The notes beneath the pieces were generated by a model. The model had not been told where the DNA came from. It searched no databases and saw nothing but the letters and a program-made list of their open reading frames with translations. A stretch of 64,000 bases of DNA, from assembly GCA_027682925.1 (NCBI GenBank), contig JAQCYU010000008.1, forward strand, positions 1-64,000, read 5' to 3'. Of this stretch, positions 57,472-64,000 are shown one piece after another. Every line of letters starts with the position of its first letter. The stretch's first letter is position 1. Source of the DNA: Coriobacteriaceae bacterium AF45-21 (GTDB lineage: Bacteria > Actinomycetota > Coriobacteriia > Coriobacteriales > Coriobacteriaceae). The translations under genes and the position numbers were made by a program.

Positions 57472-57606
57472 TTATGCGGCCTCCTCGATGTCCACCAAAA
57501 GATTGCGCGCGGGGTTTGCTGCTAGGTCCCGTGCGTTGGCAGTATTATGCCGCGGCCGTCGCAAAGAAGCGCTAAAGAAAGGCTTAACCTGGTTTGGTGT
57601 AACCAT
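57472..57606 (-). CDS. Possible small ORF (44 aa)
   Basis: ATG 57606 to TAA 57472 encodes 44 residues (MVTPNQVKPFFSASLRRPRH..., ending LLVDIEEAA). No Shine-Dalgarno site is obvious. It may be the end of a degraded gene. It carries a GAGGAGG within its last codons that could serve the ORF at 57469. Confidence 0.25.
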   Translation of the reverse strand: MVTPNQVKPFFSASLRRPRHNTANARDLAANPARNLLVDIEEAA

Positions 57607-57722
57607 GAAACCGCAGGTCAAGGCTATTGAGTAACACTCTTGAAAGGTTTTGAGCTTAAGGGCTTTCTAAGGTTTGTGGCGTAGACGTGGCGCGGACGTG
57701 CGGAGCGTGTGAATGCTCGCTG

Positions 57723-58709
57723 TTAGCGTTGCGGCTCTGCGGCACGCACCTGCTCGATGACCTTTTCCATCGTGGCGTCGATGCGGTCTTTTTTGAGATC
57801 GCATTCCCAGATGGTTATGGGTGTCCAGCCCATTTGAGTGAGTGCTGCCACGGCAGCGCGGTCGCGCTCGACGTTGCGACGGAACTTTGCCTCCCAAAAC
57901 TCAACGTTACGCTTGGGCTGGCTGGGATTGCACTTGGGGCAGCGATGCCAAAAACAGCCGTTGACGAAGATGGCGATCTTGCGCCCGGGAAAGGCGATAT
58001 CCGGCTTGCCGGGCACCTTCCATTCCAGACGGTATCCCGTAAGGCCTGCAGCCCGCAGACGCTGGCGTACGAGCAGCTCAGGCTTGGTGTTGGCGCGCTT
58101 GTTGCCCTTCATGGACTTTTTGATGGCGGCGCGACGGCGGACCAGTTCGCGCTCGTCAGCGGAGAGGTCCGAGGTATCGATGCCGTCGAGCAGACCTGGT
58201 TTGGGGCGTTTTTTGCTACGGCGCTTAGGTGCGCGCTTGGGTTTGGCGGTGGGTTTGTCGGCTGTGTTGGGCGCGGCGTCATCAGCGGAGCTTGCCTCAA
58301 GCCGGTCTTCCTTCAGCTCAATCAGGGCATCGATGAGCCCCTTGTCTGCGGGCATCCATTCCACCGTGGCAAGCGAGGTGCGCGGAATCCAGCGGATATC
58401 AAGCTGGCGGTCGTGCTTCTGAGGCTCATCGGATTCATCGGCGAGCGAGCAGTAGTAACACTCCATTGAGAGATGAAAATCGGGGTAGTCATACTCAACG
58501 GTGTAGAAATCACGCAGGTTGGTGACTTTTACCTGTAGCTCTTCCATAAGCTCGCGGCGCACGGCGTCTTCTGGCGTCTCACCGCGCATGAGCTTGCCAC
58601 CGGGGAACTCCCAAAGTCCCTGCATGTCGCCATAGCCGCGCTGCACAGCCAGTAGCTCGTCGGATCCTTCCTTGCGAATGATCCCGGCGGCAACATGAAC
58701 AGTCTTCAA
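57723..58709 (-). CDS. NUDIX hydrolase fused to a Vsr-type mismatch endonuclease
   Basis: One intact 328-residue frame. Residues 1-130 are a MutT-like NUDIX domain: MKTVHVAAGIIRKEGSDELL and a full Nudix box from Gly 38 (E44, R52, E53, E56, E57), the type that hydrolyses oxidised dNTPs. Residues ~140-190 are a basic linker. Residues ~195-328 are a Vsr endonuclease (NTKPELLVRQRLRAAGL; VPGKPDIAFPGRKIAIFVNG; CFWHRCPKC; NVERDRAAVAALTQMGW; ITIWECDLK), which nicks T:G mismatches made by deamination of 5-methylcytosine. The TTG start follows GAGGACT. No methyltransferase gene is adjacent. Confidence 0.93.
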   Translation of the reverse strand: MKTVHVAAGIIRKEGSDELLAVQRGYGDMQGLWEFPGGKLMRGETPEDAVRRELMEELQVKVTNLRDFYTVEYDYPDFHLSMECYYCSLADESDEPQKHDRQLDIRWIPRTSLATVEWMPADKGLIDALIELKEDRLEASSADDAAPNTADKPTAKPKRAPKRRSKKRPKPGLLDGIDTSDLSADERELVRRRAAIKKSMKGNKRANTKPELLVRQRLRAAGLTGYRLEWKVPGKPDIAFPGRKIAIFVNGCFWHRCPKCNPSQPKRNVEFWEAKFRRNVERDRAAVAALTQMGWTPITIWECDLKKDRIDATMEKVIEQVRAAEPQR

Positions 58710-58745
58710 CAGGAGTCCTCTCTCAACATCAACACGTGGCAGACT

Positions 58746-58777
58746 ACGCTTACCTTACGCAACGGTAAGGCAAGCGT
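58746..58777. promoter_or_regulatory. Palindrome between the NUDIX-Vsr and ABC transporter genes
   Basis: ACGCTTACCTTAC and GTAAGGCAAGCGT are near-complementary arms around a short centre in the divergent promoter region. A -10-like TATAGA follows at about 58817. Possible operator for either gene; no regulator gene is adjacent. Confidence 0.5.
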
Positions 58778-58853
58778 AAGCCATATCGATGGTAGCCGAC
58801 TCGGCTTCTTGCGACTATAGATGCCGTAGACTAATTGCAAGAAAGGACTCGGT

Positions 58854-59639
58854 ATGCAAACCATGCAAGCAGCGACCCCGGTACTGGAGGTCGCGCATCT
58901 CGAAAAGGTATATGGAGCGCTGGGCAACGTGACCCGCGCGCTCAACGACGTCAGCTTTACCGTCAACCGCGGCGAATTCGTCGGTATCATGGGTGCCTCG
59001 GGCTCGGGCAAGTCGACGCTGCTCAACTGCGTGTCGACCATCGATGCCGCCACGAGCGGCACCATCCGCATCAACGGCCAGGACGTGACGCGCATGAAAC
59101 AGGCCAAGCTTTCGCAGTTCCGCCGCGAGGAGCTCGGCTTTATCTTCCAGGACTCCAACCTGCTCGATACGCTCACGGCACGCGAGAACATTGCCCTGCC
59201 GCTCACCATCGCCCGCACAAACTCGGCCGAAATTTCGACCCGCGTGCAGGATGTAGCCGCGCGTCTGTCTATCAGTCAGGTGCTCGACAAGTATCCCTAC
59301 CAGATGTCCGGCGGTCAGCAACAGCGCGTTGCCGCGGCTCGCGCGCTCGTCACCGACCCCACTATGATTATGGCCGACGAGCCCACCGGCGCCCTCGATT
59401 CCAAGAGCGCCCGCTTGCTGCTCGAGAGCCTGGAGGCGCTCAATCGCCGTCTGCGCGCCACCGTGCTCATGGTCACGCACGACAGCTTTGCCGCCAGCTA
59501 CACGAGCCGTGTGCTGTTTATCCGCGACGGCAAGATTTTCACTGAGCTGCGCCGCGGCGACACCGACCGCCGAGAGTTCTTCGACCGCATTATGGAGGTC
59601 GTTGCCATGATGGGCGGTGAGGGCTCCGATGCTCTGTAA
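58854..59639 (+). CDS. ABC transporter ATP-binding protein (BceA-like)
   Basis: A 261-residue ATPase. Walker A GASGSGKST is near residue 46, the Q-loop in FIFQDSNLLD near 98, signature MSGGQQQRV near 148, Walker B IMADEPTGALD near 168 and the switch His in VTHDSFAA near 204. It belongs to the MacB/BceA group that drives FtsX-type permeases, often in resistance to peptide antibiotics. It overlaps the permease gene by 11 bases. No two-component system gene is adjacent. Confidence 0.93.
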   Translation: MQTMQAATPVLEVAHLEKVYGALGNVTRALNDVSFTVNRGEFVGIMGASGSGKSTLLNCVSTIDAATSGTIRINGQDVTRMKQAKLSQFRREELGFIFQDSNLLDTLTARENIALPLTIARTNSAEISTRVQDVAARLSISQVLDKYPYQMSGGQQQRVAAARALVTDPTMIMADEPTGALDSKSARLLLESLEALNRRLRATVLMVTHDSFAASYTSRVLFIRDGKIFTELRRGDTDRREFFDRIMEVVAMMGGEGSDAL

Positions 59640-61866
59640 ACTCGCTTGGGGCAACGTCCGCCGCGCCGGCCGCGATTACCTTGTCTACTTGCTGACGCTC
59701 ACCCTGGGCGTCACGGTCTTCTATGCCTTCAATACCGTCTCGATGCAGGTCGACATTGCCGGCATCAAGGAGGAGGGACTGTCCGAGCTCATGGGCAGCA
59801 TGCTCGGCTACCTGACGTACTTTTTGGCCGGCGTCATGGCCTTTTTGGTGGTGTATGCCAACAACTTCATTATGAAACGCCGCAAAAAGGAGTTCGGCCT
59901 GTACCAGGTGCTCGGCATGCGCCGCGGGCGCGTCGCCACGATCATGGCGCTCGAGACCGTATTTGTTTCGGTCGGCGCGTTTGTCGCCGGCATTGTGCTG
60001 GGCGTGGGGCTCTCCCAGCTCATGACATTCTTTACCGCTTCGCTCTTTAAGACGCAGATCGCCGATTTTCACTTCTTCTTCTCGGTGCATGCGTTCAATC
60101 TGACCCTTGCCTGCATGCTCGTGATGTTTGTGCTCACGCTACTGCTGAACCTTCGCGCCGTGCGTCGCACCAGGCTCATTGAGCTCATGGGTGCCGAGCG
60201 TCGCAACGAGAGCATCAAGACGCGCAACCCCTGGATCGCGATTGCCATCTTTGCCGTGGGCGTGGCGCTTGTGGGCGTGGCCTATTACCGTCTGCTACGT
60301 GATGGGTTCCCGCTGACTGCGACGGACAGCAAGCTGCAAGAGGCCATGAGCCAGTTTGGCATTACGACCGCTATGGTTACAGTGGGTACCTTTGCGCTGT
60401 TCTGGGGACTCTCGGGCATGCTCATCAAGCTGCTGCAGAGCCTGCGCGGCGTGTACTGGCGCGGCCTCAACATGTTTACCGTGCGCCAGCTTGCGGCCAA
60501 GGTCAACACGGTGTGCTTTTCGATGGGCGTCATCGCGATGATTCTGTTTTTGGCCATTACCTCGGTGACCTGCGGTATGTCGATTGCCAACGTGATGAAC
60601 GAAAACCTGGAGCGCTATAACCCTGTTGACGTGTCTCAGACGTATGTCTATTACACGCCCGAAACGCTCGACTACTACAAGGAGTATGTCAATCCGTCTG
60701 AGGCCGATCGCATGGTGCTGGCCGATGCAACGGTCGATTTGTACGCTGCATGGCATGGCGATCGTAAAGATCCCGATAACGTTGCAGACGGTATTAAGGG
60801 CAAGTCGGCGGACAACAACGACGAGACCGGCAAGAAGGTCAATATCGCCGATGTTGCCGGTGAACATGTGCAGATCGATTCGTATCTGAGTTACCCGCTT
60901 GGCGGCTCGGGCCCCTCGGTGGTGGCGGGTGAGATGTGCAAGGCCATGGGCGAAAAGCTTCCCAAGGCGCTTGAGGGAAGCAACGCCGATGCGATGGGTC
61001 TGTTTGTGACGCCGGCGAGCCAGTACAACAAATTGCGCCAGATGATGGGCGAGGAGCCGGTGAGCATTGGCCGGGACCAGTACTTGCTTACGTGTGATAT
61101 GGGCGGTGAGCTGGGCGACCTGTACACCAAATACATGGCCGGCGGCCATGCCCTCACCTTGGGCGGGCATGAGCTCAAGCCCGCAACCGATAAGTCGGAC
61201 GAGGACACGGCGGCCATCGCCAACTCGGCGATGGGCAGCAATCCCGGTACCGTGGTCGTAGCCGATGAACTGCTGTCCCAGCTTAACCTGCAGCCGTATT
61301 CCAGTAATCTGCTCGTTAACTACAAACAGGGGATGGATACGACCGAGGCAGACGAGAGCATTAAATACACCTTGCTCGACAATCTGCTCGTTGACGGCAA
61401 GGAGCCGGGGTCGTGGGGAGTCTTCATCACGCGTTCCGAGATGTACACGCAAGCAGCGCAGATGAACGGCATGATTAGCTATCTGGCCATCTACATTGGC
61501 TTTGTACTGGTCGTTGCGTGCGCGGCAATCCTATCGATCCAGCAGCTCTCCAATGTGGCCGACGGCAGCCGCAGCTATCGTGTGCTGGCACAGATCGGCT
61601 GTGACGACCGCCAGATTCGCCATTCGGTGATGGCGCAGCAAGCGGTATTCTTTCTGTTCCCGCTGGCAGTGGGCCTGGCGCACTCCTTTGTGGCGCTCAA
61701 GGTGATCATCGAGCTGGTGAGCGTATTCGGCGATATGAGCATCGGCGGCACCGTGGGCCTCACCTGCGCGATTTTCCTGGCGGCCTATGGTGGCTACTTC
61801 CTGGTAACGTACCTCATGAGCGCCGGCATGGTACAAGCTGCCATCGCCACCCGCTACAGCGAGTAA
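59629..61866 (+). CDS. FtsX-type ABC permease (BceB-like)
   Basis: A 745-residue permease. TM helices fall near residues 15-35, 55-80, 105-130, 145-170, 195-215, 240-262 and 285-312, then a ~320-residue extracytoplasmic domain (~315-610), then three more helices (YIGFVLVVACAAIL; FFLFPLAVGLAHSFV; CAIFLAAYGGYFLV). This is the BceB layout, whose large outer domain senses or extracts peptide antibiotics. ATG 59629 is preferred; GTG 59617 is open. A strong terminator follows. Confidence 0.9.
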   Translation: MLCKLAWGNVRRAGRDYLVYLLTLTLGVTVFYAFNTVSMQVDIAGIKEEGLSELMGSMLGYLTYFLAGVMAFLVVYANNFIMKRRKKEFGLYQVLGMRRGRVATIMALETVFVSVGAFVAGIVLGVGLSQLMTFFTASLFKTQIADFHFFFSVHAFNLTLACMLVMFVLTLLLNLRAVRRTRLIELMGAERRNESIKTRNPWIAIAIFAVGVALVGVAYYRLLRDGFPLTATDSKLQEAMSQFGITTAMVTVGTFALFWGLSGMLIKLLQSLRGVYWRGLNMFTVRQLAAKVNTVCFSMGVIAMILFLAITSVTCGMSIANVMNENLERYNPVDVSQTYVYYTPETLDYYKEYVNPSEADRMVLADATVDLYAAWHGDRKDPDNVADGIKGKSADNNDETGKKVNIADVAGEHVQIDSYLSYPLGGSGPSVVAGEMCKAMGEKLPKALEGSNADAMGLFVTPASQYNKLRQMMGEEPVSIGRDQYLLTCDMGGELGDLYTKYMAGGHALTLGGHELKPATDKSDEDTAAIANSAMGSNPGTVVVADELLSQLNLQPYSSNLLVNYKQGMDTTEADESIKYTLLDNLLVDGKEPGSWGVFITRSEMYTQAAQMNGMISYLAIYIGFVLVVACAAILSIQQLSNVADGSRSYRVLAQIGCDDRQIRHSVMAQQAVFFLFPLAVGLAHSFVALKVIIELVSVFGDMSIGGTVGLTCAIFLAAYGGYFLVTYLMSAGMVQAAIATRYSE

Positions 61867-61903
61867 CAAGCGGCAAAACCGCCGCAAAACCAGAGCGAAC
61901 GAT

Positions 61904-61945
61904 CGCCGCGAAGGGAGCTGGGCTCCTTTCGCGGCGGTATTTTGC
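61904..61945 (+). terminator. Intrinsic terminator of the ABC operon
   Basis: CGCCGCGAAGGGAGC pairs with GCTCCTTTCGCGGCG (one wobble), followed by an ATTTTG tract. Confidence 0.85.
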
Positions 61946-61967
61946 GTATCTAGAGCATCTCAGATGC

Positions 61968-62086
61968 AAGTGAGTAGGCTTTTTTGGATCTGCCGAGCAC
62001 ATCGCGGCAGGTGCTCAATAAAATCGCAGGTCAGGGCTGTGGCGTTTTGAGGTGTGCTCGGCATCCCGCCAAAAGCCTACTCACTT
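61968..62086. repeat. 119-bp intergenic inverted-repeat element
   Basis: Outer arms AAGTGAGTAGGCTTTT (from 61968) and AAAAGCCTACTCACTT (to 62086) are exact complements; an inner pair GCCGAGCACA and TGTGCTCGGC lies at 61992-62001 and 62053-62062. The core contains CGCAGGTCAGGGCT, similar to a stretch near 57612. No ORF. Confidence 0.85.
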
Positions 62087-62104
62087 GGTTTTTACCGCTA
62101 GAAG

Positions 62105-62139
62105 ACCGCCGCGAGGGAAAGCAGCTCCCTCGCGGCGGT
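62105..62139. terminator. Perfect 14-bp stem-loop
   Basis: ACCGCCGCGAGGGA and TCCCTCGCGGCGGT with a 7-base loop and no T-run. It echoes the terminator at 61904 in sequence. The rest of 62140-62327 holds no gene. Confidence 0.6.
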
Positions 62140-62327
62140 TGGCGTTTGCCCAGATAAAACCTGCCAAAACAAACCTGTCCCTTTTTAGCAGGTTATCGCT
62201 TCCAAAAGTGGAGGATCAGCGTGGTGCCTTTTGGTGGAGGGGGGATATTGATTAATTCGGGTAACATTTTTTTAACGCCGGGAACGATGTTAAAATACCC
62301 AAAATGCTATCTAGGAGCTTTGATTTT

Positions 62328-64000
62328 ATGGCAACCGAGGCAGCTACCCTGCAAAACGTGACGCGCTCGTTCCTCTGGCATTCAATTATGTTGTTTATAG
62401 GGGCGGCTGGTCTGTATTGTGTGGCGCCAAGTATTTATACGGGCCTTTCTGGCACCGTTCTTATCGGTCTGCATCTGTTTTCGGGCTTCTGTGTGGGCCT
62501 CATCTCTCGCCCTGTGAGACCGGGTATTTCCAAAAGGCTTTTTGGACTTATGCTCGTAGACATTGCACTTCTTGTGATGTACACGATATCTCTTAATGTC
62601 TTTCATCAATTTCATGTTGTGGTTTCGGCGCTCGCGTTCATTTTGTTGTTACTAGCCCCCTTGCTTGTCGCTTGCTGTTCTTGGGTGCTTGGCGGTGAAT
62701 TCGCAAACATACGTGCGGGATTAAAGGGGAAACATGTGGCCGATGGCTCTGCTCTCCACGGGTATCCTGAGCTCGCACTTTACAGCCCCGTTGTGCTCTT
62801 GATTGCTTTGCTTGTTGGCCTTCAGTTTCTTCTCGTCCCGTTGATGGACTCCATCGGTTCTTTCCTTTCCGTTAACGCCGAGATGGGGGTTGCTGCCTCG
62901 CTCGTCGAACCTCTTGCGTTTGGTAATGCCGCCGTTATTCTCGATACGGATTGTTTGTTTTCGCGCAATATAAACATCGGGGCTGTGCTCCTGAGCTTTG
63001 GTGGGCATCAAGAGATCGTATTGCTTCTGGTTACCGTTTTGGGCAGTATCCTTGCCAGGGCCATAACGCGATTTTTCCCCGACTTAACGAGCGCTTTTTC
63101 TGCGGCCGCCAAATTAGGAGGAAAACACTCTGCAGTTGCCGATATCCTTACGGCTTCGGGTTTTTCTCAAAGGGAGTCCGCGGTTTTCTCTATGAGGATA
63201 GAGGGAAAAACGTACGAGGAGATTGCTTCTGCCTTGGACATTTCCCCGTCTACTGCCCGTACCTATTTGTCGCGGGCCTTGACTAAAACCGGATATAAAA
63301 ACATTTCAGAGGCGACGGCTGGACTTCTCTTGTCAAAGGATGCGTGGCATCTTGACGCAACAAAAGGCCATGATCACCGTTCAGAATCGCTGGGGTCCTC
63401 ATCGTTCAATCAGAACTGCAGGATAGTCTTCGTCTGCTTCCTGTTTATGTATGCGTCTGGAATGGGCATCGAGGAAATCCTCGTATGCTTCGGCTTTGAG
63501 CATGATGCGATAATCCTATCGATAGCTATAGTGCTTGTGGCCCTGTGTTGCCGTGCGGCTATACGGTGGATGTCTAAAATGCACTTGTGCCTTTCGCCTG
63601 AACTCACCCTTTCTTCGGTGTCTGTGGGTGCTGGAGCAGCGTTCTGGGTTCACGATGTGGTAAGTCGACTGTACATTTTCTTTGAGTCCGTTGGGAGCGG
63701 TGAGGCCGTTGGCGGCCTTATGCCTGCCTTACGCGTGACTGCGTTCCTTGTCGTACTTATCCTTATGGCTAATTCGCTGCTATTCTTGCGTTCGAAAGAT
63801 ACGGTTCGGGTGGGTGATCGACGCGATACCGTGCGTGAGGCCTTCTTGAGGCTTGGTTTCACGCCGCTTTATGCCGATATCATGACATGCGTTTTTGATG
63901 GCAATAGAACCACCGAGATTTGCGCACATCTTAACGTTGCTCGGGGAACCGTCAAAGAGGCCAAGAGCAAGAGCTATGCCTTGCTTGGAGTTCACTCGGA
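62328..64000 (+). CDS. Membrane-bound LuxR-type regulator with two helix-turn-helix regions (3' end outside window)
   Basis: Open from ATG 62328 (AGGAG 10 bases upstream) to the window edge, at least 557 codons with no stop. The N-terminal ~230 residues hold six or so TM helices. Residues ~265-330 are a LuxR helix-turn-helix (FSQRESAVFSMRIEGKTYEE, then ISPSTARTYLSRALTKTGY). More TM helices follow (~350-480). A second, weaker LuxR-like segment is at ~500-556 (TPLYADIMTCVFDGNRTTEI, then VARGTVKEAKSKSYALLGV). Multi-TM LuxR proteins are common in Coriobacteriia, usually with one C-terminal domain. Confidence 0.85.
   Translation, partial: MATEAATLQNVTRSFLWHSIMLFIGAAGLYCVAPSIYTGLSGTVLIGLHLFSGFCVGLISRPVRPGISKRLFGLMLVDIALLVMYTISLNVFHQFHVVVSALAFILLLLAPLLVACCSWVLGGEFANIRAGLKGKHVADGSALHGYPELALYSPVVLLIALLVGLQFLLVPLMDSIGSFLSVNAEMGVAASLVEPLAFGNAAVILDTDCLFSRNINIGAVLLSFGGHQEIVLLLVTVLGSILARAITRFFPDLTSAFSAAAKLGGKHSAVADILTASGFSQRESAVFSMRIEGKTYEEIASALDISPSTARTYLSRALTKTGYKNISEATAGLLLSKDAWHLDATKGHDHRSESLGSSSFNQNCRIVFVCFLFMYASGMGIEEILVCFGFEHDAIILSIAIVLVALCCRAAIRWMSKMHLCLSPELTLSSVSVGAGAAFWVHDVVSRLYIFFESVGSGEAVGGLMPALRVTAFLVVLILMANSLLFLRSKDTVRVGDRRDTVREAFLRLGFTPLYADIMTCVFDGNRTTEICAHLNVARGTVKEAKSKSYALLGVHS

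Overview
The window looks like chromosome from a Collinsella-type member of the Coriobacteriia (Actinomycetota). The reasons are high GC, numerous phosphotransferase (PTS) operons beside LacI regulators, lactose/GalNAc catabolism through tagatose-6-phosphate, a membrane-bound LuxR-type regulator, and many short inverted-repeat elements between genes. This placement is inference from gene content; no marker gene was compared.

Layout. 1-11 kb: housekeeping and hypothetical genes (a basic protein tail, comF, an unknown protein, a solute-binding lipoprotein, hpf, degV, a beta-hydroxyacid dehydrogenase with a His/Cys tail, a HEAT-like protein, NAD isocitrate dehydrogenase, an anchored surface protein) and an XRE/DUF2975 pair. 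12.6-22.7 kb: an amino-sugar regulon made of a mannose-family PTS (EIIA, YajC, EIIB, EIIC, EIID), a GntR regulator, agaS, nagA, a lacX-lacC pair and a YhcH-like protein. 22.8-27.1 kb: an unknown gene, tRNA-Thr, an orphan EIIB, galM with a DeoR regulator, and a toxin-antitoxin pair. 27.2-41.9 kb: three paralogous cassettes, each with a lactose-type EIICB, a GH1 6-phospho-beta-galactosidase and a divergent LacI regulator, bordered by a hairpin repeat family. 42.1-51.9 kb: lacF (the only EIIA of the lactose type), a membrane protein, lacA, lacB, a second lacX-lacC pair, galT, galK and a fourth LacI regulator. 52-64 kb: an FprA flavoprotein, a DeoR regulator with a class II aldolase, a HAD phosphatase, an AraC regulator, a NUDIX-Vsr fusion, a BceAB-like ABC transporter, and the start of a LuxR-type membrane regulator running off the end.

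How the parts fit. GalNAc/GalN would enter through the mannose-family PTS and be processed by NagA and AgaS to tagatose-6-phosphate. Lactose-like beta-galactosides would enter through the three EIICB proteins, sharing LacF, and be cleaved by the three LacG-type enzymes. Galactose-6-phosphate then goes through LacAB to tagatose-6-phosphate. LacC and the class II aldolase finish both routes, while free galactose goes through GalM, GalK and GalT. Each LacI gene sits beside its own 20-bp palindrome built on a central ACGT, and the GntR gene is flanked by two identical TGGTTACTACCA operators.

Caution on sequence quality. About 26 places need a missing base (twice, two bases) to restore a conserved protein. 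Every restored gene then becomes an exact multiple of three. Several breaks share the same context (GGGC, CCCTC, GCGGTCATC), so most look like systematic read errors rather than gene decay. I list such genes as CDS and note each break.
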